Made by a program: the position numbers and the translations under genes. A stretch of 64,000 nucleotides of DNA from Acidobacteriota bacterium (lineage in GTDB: Bacteria; Acidobacteriota; Terriglobia; Acidiferrales; UBA7541): NCBI GenBank assembly GCA_003224055.1, contig QHYE01000006.1, positions 1 to 64,000 of the forward strand, given 5' to 3'. This document shows, in pieces, positions 62,374 through 64,000 of the stretch. The notes under the pieces were generated by a model. It saw only the letters and a list, made by a program, of their open reading frames with translations, was not told the origin of the DNA and did not search any database. Every line of letters begins with the position of its first letter. The stretch's first letter is position 1.

Positions 62374-64000
62374 TCGGGATCGCGCGCCCGGGACGCCTGG
62401 AACGATTGACCCGCTGCCTCCCGCACTGTCGTCGATGTGGCGGCTGTGCAAGCTGGGGTATCGCCATGAGCCGCGCTTGATGGTCGTGGCGTTCGTGCTG
62501 TCGCAGCTCGCGGCGCTGCCCGATGCGCTCCTTGCCTTGTGGCTGATGCTGCTCGGCAAAGGCGTTCTGGAGCACCGACCCGGCATTGTGGAAGGTGCGG
62601 CGATTGGCCTAGGCGTGTCGACCGCCGCAACGTGGTTTCTCCGCACGGTCAGCACACGCGTGCAGCGCCGCTTCCGCGACAAGGTGACCATCGCTCTCGA
62701 GTCTCATGTCGCACAACTGCAAGCTTCGGTCGCGACCGTCGCGCATCAGGAACGCCCGGAGTATCTCGATCGGCTCTCCATGCTCCGCAATCAGGTGTTT
62801 GTGCTCGACCACATGTACATGTCCCTGTTTTCCACGCTCGGGTGGATTCTGCGGCTGGGCGTGACGATGGCGCTGCTGGCCTCGATTCACCCTGCGCTCA
62901 TCCTGCTCGTGGTGTTCGCGATCCCGACCGTGTTGACGTCGACGTGGCGGCCCGAGGTCGAGAGATCCGCACAGGAGCGTGGGGCACAAACCAGTCGGCT
63001 GGCGCGTCACCTTTTCACCATCGCCACCACCGCGCCTCCAGGGAAGGAAGTTCGGGTTACCGGCATCGGAGAACTCCTCGTTACAGAGCGCCGAGCGGGG
63101 TGGGAGCGCTGGTACGGACCGGTGGCGGCCGCTCGGTGGGGCTCGGCGTTTTGGCACGCGCTGGCGTGGGCGATATTCGGCTTGGCTTTTGTGGGTGGGG
63201 TGGTGTTCGTGTCGTCCGGCCTCCGCGCGCCAGCCAGCCAAGTGCTGCTGGTGCTCGCCGCAGGTGCGCGGCTTTCTGCATACATCGGCGCCACCGTCGG
63301 CGAGATTGGATTCCTGCGCGGATTCTGGATGGATGGCTCTCGGCGGCTTGCGTGGCTCGAGGACTACGCCGCCTCCGTCGCGGCGTCGGGCGATCTTCCG
63401 GTTCCCACCGTGTTGCACCGCGGCATCCGGCTCGACCACGTATCGTTCGCGTACCCCGGCACTTCACGCGTTGTGCTGGATGACGTGTCTGTGACACTGC
63501 CCGCGGGCGCGGTCGTCGCGATTGTCGGCGAGAACGGCGCCGGCAAGACCACGCTGGTCAAGCTGCTCGCGAAGATGTACGAGCCGTCATCTGGTTCGAT
63601 CCTCGTGGACGACACACCGCTGGCACGCTTGCCAGCCGGCGAGTGGCGGGCGCGTCTCGCGGGCGCGTTCCAGGATTTTTTCCGCTTCGAATTCCGCGCG
63701 GGGCACACGGTCGGCTTGGGCGACCTCCCCCGGCTGGACGACGAGCCCGCCGTGGTCGCCGCTGTTCACCGTGCCGGCGCCAGCGACGTCGTCGCCCGTC
63801 TGACGTCAGGCCTCGACACGCAGCTCGGTCCGACGTGGCCGTCCGGAGTCGAGCTATCGTTCGGCCAGTGGCAGAAGCTTGCGCTGGCGCGTGGCTTCAT
63901 GCGCGATCAGCCCCTGCTGCTGGTCCTCGACGAACCCACCGCCGCGCTGGACGCGGAGACGGAACACGCGCTGTTCGAGCGCTACGCCGCAGTGGCGCGC
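62357..64000 (+). CDS. ABC exporter half-transporter, second of a pair (cut by window end)
   Basis: 548 codons are visible from ATG 62357 (GGAGG 10 nt upstream) to the window edge with no stop. The membrane domain is followed by an ATPase domain with Walker A GENGAGKTT, FQDFFRFEF (Q-loop), a changed signature LSFGQWQKLALARG (Phe instead of the first Gly of LSGGQ) and Walker B LLLVLDEPTAALD. The altered signature is common in one half of asymmetric heterodimers. It overlaps the first half-transporter by 17 nt and shares its high GC content. Confidence 0.9.
   Translation, partial: MKSSPDRDRAPGTPGTIDPLPPALSSMWRLCKLGYRHEPRLMVVAFVLSQLAALPDALLALWLMLLGKGVLEHRPGIVEGAAIGLGVSTAATWFLRTVSTRVQRRFRDKVTIALESHVAQLQASVATVAHQERPEYLDRLSMLRNQVFVLDHMYMSLFSTLGWILRLGVTMALLASIHPALILLVVFAIPTVLTSTWRPEVERSAQERGAQTSRLARHLFTIATTAPPGKEVRVTGIGELLVTERRAGWERWYGPVAAARWGSAFWHALAWAIFGLAFVGGVVFVSSGLRAPASQVLLVLAAGARLSAYIGATVGEIGFLRGFWMDGSRRLAWLEDYAASVAASGDLPVPTVLHRGIRLDHVSFAYPGTSRVVLDDVSVTLPAGAVVAIVGENGAGKTTLVKLLAKMYEPSSGSILVDDTPLARLPAGEWRARLAGAFQDFFRFEFRAGHTVGLGDLPRLDDEPAVVAAVHRAGASDVVARLTSGLDTQLGPTWPSGVELSFGQWQKLALARGFMRDQPLLLVLDEPTAALDAETEHALFERYAAVAR

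Noticed and set aside
1-64000. CRISPR arrays, rRNA genes and complete insertion sequences
   Set aside because: No regularly spaced repeats, no rRNA-like sequence and no transposase frame were seen on either strand.

Overview
The window looks like chromosomal DNA of an Acidobacteriota bacterium (Terriglobia/Koribacter-like), probably from soil or a metagenome assembly. This is an inference from gene content: very large Oar-type TonB-dependent receptors with an N-terminal carboxypeptidase-regulatory domain, a giant subtilase with many Ig-like modules and an odd membrane-anchor tail, secreted Gfo/Idh, PQQ and amidohydrolase enzymes, and a Tad pilus locus. No rRNA or housekeeping marker is present to confirm it.

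Layout. (1) 1-8434: the distal half of a Tad/Flp pilus operon on the + strand (cpaF, tadB, tadC, a DUF192 gene, two tadE-like pseudopilins, a tadG-like gene and a TonB-like protein), followed by a 36-residue membrane peptide at 8688. (2) About 8938-34151: a region that looks like a composite genomic island at a tRNA-Lys(UUU) gene. The intact tRNA is at 34129-34203 (minus). The last 22 nt of that gene plus 3 adjoining bases recur as a 25-nt exact copy at 8938 and 15591 and as a degenerate copy at 30494. Between the copies lie the 2063-residue protease, a TonB receptor, an operon for a sugar conjugate (galE, a glycosidase-glycosyltransferase fusion, an ABC exporter, two phosphotransferase-fold kinases), and a cluster of small PilZ/FHA/LuxR signalling proteins. 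The innermost segment, 30494-34203, is a compact 3.7-kb integrative element: an unknown 334-residue protein, a long hairpin, a ribbon-helix-helix protein, an excisionase-like protein and a tyrosine integrase. (3) 34558-60376: a carbohydrate/amino-sugar utilisation region with tagatose-pathway genes (lacD, lacC, a PfkB kinase, an AgaS-like isomerase/deaminase), a DeoR-family regulator, a large TonB receptor, and many exported enzymes (Gfo/Idh, BNR-repeat protein, two amidohydrolases, CBM9-like protein, acetyl-xylan-esterase-like hydrolase, TIM-barrel DUF4832-like protein, PQQ dehydrogenase, DUF5107-TPR protein). (4) 60574-64000: two overlapping ABC exporter half-transporters in visibly GC-richer DNA; the second runs off the window.

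How the parts fit. The Tad genes build a type IVc pilus. The galE operon probably makes, phosphorylates and exports a glycoconjugate, and it has a structured leader ending in an intrinsic terminator just before galE. In the aga/lac region, outer-membrane uptake and exported hydrolases would feed a cytoplasmic route of the type galactosamine-6-P, tagatose-6-P, tagatose-1,6-bisphosphate, triose phosphates. CTTTC/GAAAG repeats at three of its promoters, some at 10-bp spacing, fit control by the local DeoR/AgaR-type regulator. Start codons were chosen by eye from ribosome-binding sites and signal peptides. No database search was run.
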